Below, piece by piece: positions 17,501 to 18,672 of a DNA stretch of 18,672 bases (position 1 is the stretch's first letter; the number at the start of each line of letters is the position of its first letter). Under the pieces are notes generated by a model. The model was not told where the DNA came from, ran no database searches, and saw only the letters and a list, made by a program, of their open reading frames with translations. The translations under genes and the position numbers were made by a program. Source of the stretch: Davidsoniella eucalypti (taxonomy: Eukaryota; Ascomycota; Sordariomycetes; Microascales; Ceratocystidaceae); NCBI GenBank assembly GCA_004009845.1, contig RMBW01000258.1, positions 1 through 18,672 of the forward strand, written 5' to 3'.

Positions 17501-18672
17501 AGTGGCTATGGGAGTTGACTGCATCCGTTTCGAATCGTCTTTGCATGCTGGGCGAGAGGGTCTACCGCGAGCAGCCCGGCTGGTGATAGTGAGCGCCGAT
17601 ACCATCACCGCGGGAGATTTTTCTGCTTATGCAGACGGATTGCTATGTACTGGCTTGCTTCAACGGATTTTTATTGACGAATGCCATACCATCATCATGG
17701 ATATTGGGTACCGAGGAAAGCTAGGTGAACTGAAGAGCTTGAACCGGTATAACTGTCCGTTGATATTGCTGACGGCCACACTGCCGACGGTTCTCGAGGA
17801 TTGGTTCCGAAAGCAGATGCTGGTGGAGGCTGCTGTAACAATCCGGGCCCGTACCACGAAGCTTAATTGTCGGTATAAAGTTGATCAAGTCAAGCCCGGC
17901 GGCTATGCAGTCGAGAAAAGAGTCATAGAGATCGTCAAACCGCTTTCGACATCGATGTCTGGTCGGCAGAAGGGAGTGATTTATTGCCGTTCTAGAGCAA
18001 AGTGCGAGTTTCTAGCCAAGCAGCTGGGCTGTGACTTCTACCATAGCTTCATGGAGAATAGCAAGCGTGAAGAGGCTCTGTCAAAGTGGGTGGAGGGTCG
18101 CGGACATCGTTGGATCTCAGCCACGACAAGTTTGGGTACGGGTATTGATGTTGAAGGAATCACAGTAGTGATTCATGCGGAGCAGCCATATGGGCTTGTG
18201 GATTTTGTGCAGCAGACAGGACGAGGAGGTCGACGGCCAGGTGATGTAGTGCAGTCGATCATTGTGTACAATGGGAAGCCGAGTTGGGAGAAGGAGCATA
18301 GTAGCTTTATTGAACAGGCCAACCGAGCTGAGATGGAGTCATTTGTTTCAACAAGTGAGTGTCGTCGGAAGATCATTGGTCGTTTCATGGATGGCATTAC
18401 AGATGAGTCATGTAATGACATTGTTGGTGCTGAGCTGTGTGATATATGCCAGGTACAAGTACAAGCGGCGGCAGCGATAGCGGCAGCAGCAGTGGCTACA
18501 CCACAGACTACTGCAGTAGATCTTGGCATCAGCGAAACAAGCCAGACTACTGCGGTAAATCTTAGCAACGATAAAGCGAATCGACAACAGGCGATGGCCC
18601 AAGTGGATGATAGATGGATGCGGTTCGGGAAAGAGGAAGGAGAAAGTGCCCATGCGTTATTCCGTTGGGGTT
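14560..18672 (+). CDS. Telomere-linked RecQ-type helicase with OrsD zinc fingers (3' end outside window)
   Basis: Likely an ATP-dependent 3'-5' DNA helicase of the fungal TLH group, usually found at chromosome ends. About 1370 residues are in the window. Order: finger 1 (C16-x2-C19-x12-H32-x4-H37) and finger 2 (CSMC...H-x5-H, about 83-105), an OrsD-like pair; a coiled and helical middle; a recombinase-like block (about 633-770); an acidic run of Asp (about 779-790); and the helicase core. The core has Walker A TGAGKS (Lys at 17400), DECH (17676-17687), LTATLP, GVIYCRSRAKCEFL and QQTGRGGR (18210-18233). Cysteines at 18360, 18411, 18438 and 18447 match a RecQ zinc site. The start ATG 14560 has a good context (GAAGCCATGG). 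The first 65 codons are in one frame and the rest in another; a base missing from the C6 run 14751-14756 would explain it. No later stop occurs. It is recently damaged or a sequencing error. Confidence 0.85.
14751..14756 (+). other. C6 run at the site of the helicase frameshift
   Basis: Upstream the sense frame reads DLADPKVHALPP. Downstream, sense (DGSPAIKRLAVRRGYSC and the second finger) is one base off. A run of seven C would join them. The uncorrected upstream frame runs to TAG at 14866-14868. No intron borders fit this point. Confidence 0.65.
16434..16880 (+). other. Recombinase-like segment inside the helicase gene
   Basis: The translation contains GGLPGRGPELMTLRH (Arg codon 16455, Glu 16464), then TDRDKMKAIRDNSRKVARFL, PENIGQMVVAYI, RLSQKLARVFQAATG and VGRYRVVAIELGRHIRG. 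The order recalls tyrosine recombinases: R-x-x-E-L-x-x-L, a lysine-bearing hairpin, R-x-LP, then a final arginine helix. The usual HxLR is replaced by GRYR and no nucleophilic Tyr is obvious. Assignment is by pattern only. Confidence 0.4.
18504..18581 (+). repeat. In-frame tandem repeat of 13 codons in the helicase tail
   Basis: Two units starting at 18504 and 18543 encode QTTAVDLGISETS and QTTAVNLSNDKAN. The first half of the unit (QTTAV, then Asp or Asn, Leu) is nearly identical and the second half has diverged. They follow an alanine-rich run (QAAAAIAAAAVA). Confidence 0.8.

Noticed and set aside
1..18672. Telomeric repeats (TTAGGG or variants) expected near a TLH gene
   Set aside because: None was seen on either strand, so the window does not reach a chromosome end.

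Overview
The window looks like a repeat-rich, probably subtelomeric stretch of a filamentous ascomycete genome. Four things point there. There is a Tad/I-type LINE with EN, RT and RNase H domains. There is a relic of a fungal secreted intradiol dioxygenase with a short intron. There is a fragment of the C-terminal domain of a fungal Zn2Cys6 transcription factor. The right end carries a very large OrsD-zinc-finger/RecQ helicase of the kind known as telomere-linked helicases (TLH). No telomere repeat is visible, so the subtelomeric placement is inferred from gene content.

Layout. Positions 1-7893 are AT-rich and hold no intact gene. They contain a fold-back element of about 1.25 kb (1033-2284) whose long inverted arms enclose a decayed dioxygenase gene, and a third partial copy of the arm at 5089-5206. 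They also hold an inverted pair of 71-bp relic coding fragments (3931-4001 and 4731-4801), a transcription-factor relic (5610-6050), several old dispersed repeats, and very short LINE 3' tails.

Positions 7906-13138 are one LINE inserted as a unit, flanked by a perfect 12-bp target-site duplication (7894-7905 and 13139-13150). It has ORF1, an endonuclease ORF, an RT ORF, a split RNase H and a C-terminal CCHC-like finger. It is dead: two likely A-run insertions, an in-frame TAG, a later frameshift, and a 625-bp TG...CA insert (11761-12385, probably a solo LTR with 5-bp duplications CCATG) inside RNase H. The order of events is readable: host repeats, then LINE insertion, then LTR insertion and recombination to a solo LTR.

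Positions 13151-14559 are AT-rich spacer with one inverted LINE tail and a second copy of a dispersed repeat.

Positions 14560-18672 are the helicase gene. It runs off the right edge and is open for about 3.9 kb after one apparent 1-bp deletion in a C6 run. Its order is two C2H2-type fingers, a long middle region, a segment that looks like a divergent tyrosine recombinase, an acidic linker, a RecQ core with intact motifs and a four-cysteine site.

The observations most worth following are: (i) a 3'-terminal LINE unit of about 45 bp that recurs five times and always begins at the base of a possible stem-loop; (ii) the recombinase-like block inside the TLH helicase; (iii) the fold-back element holding a captured gene fragment.
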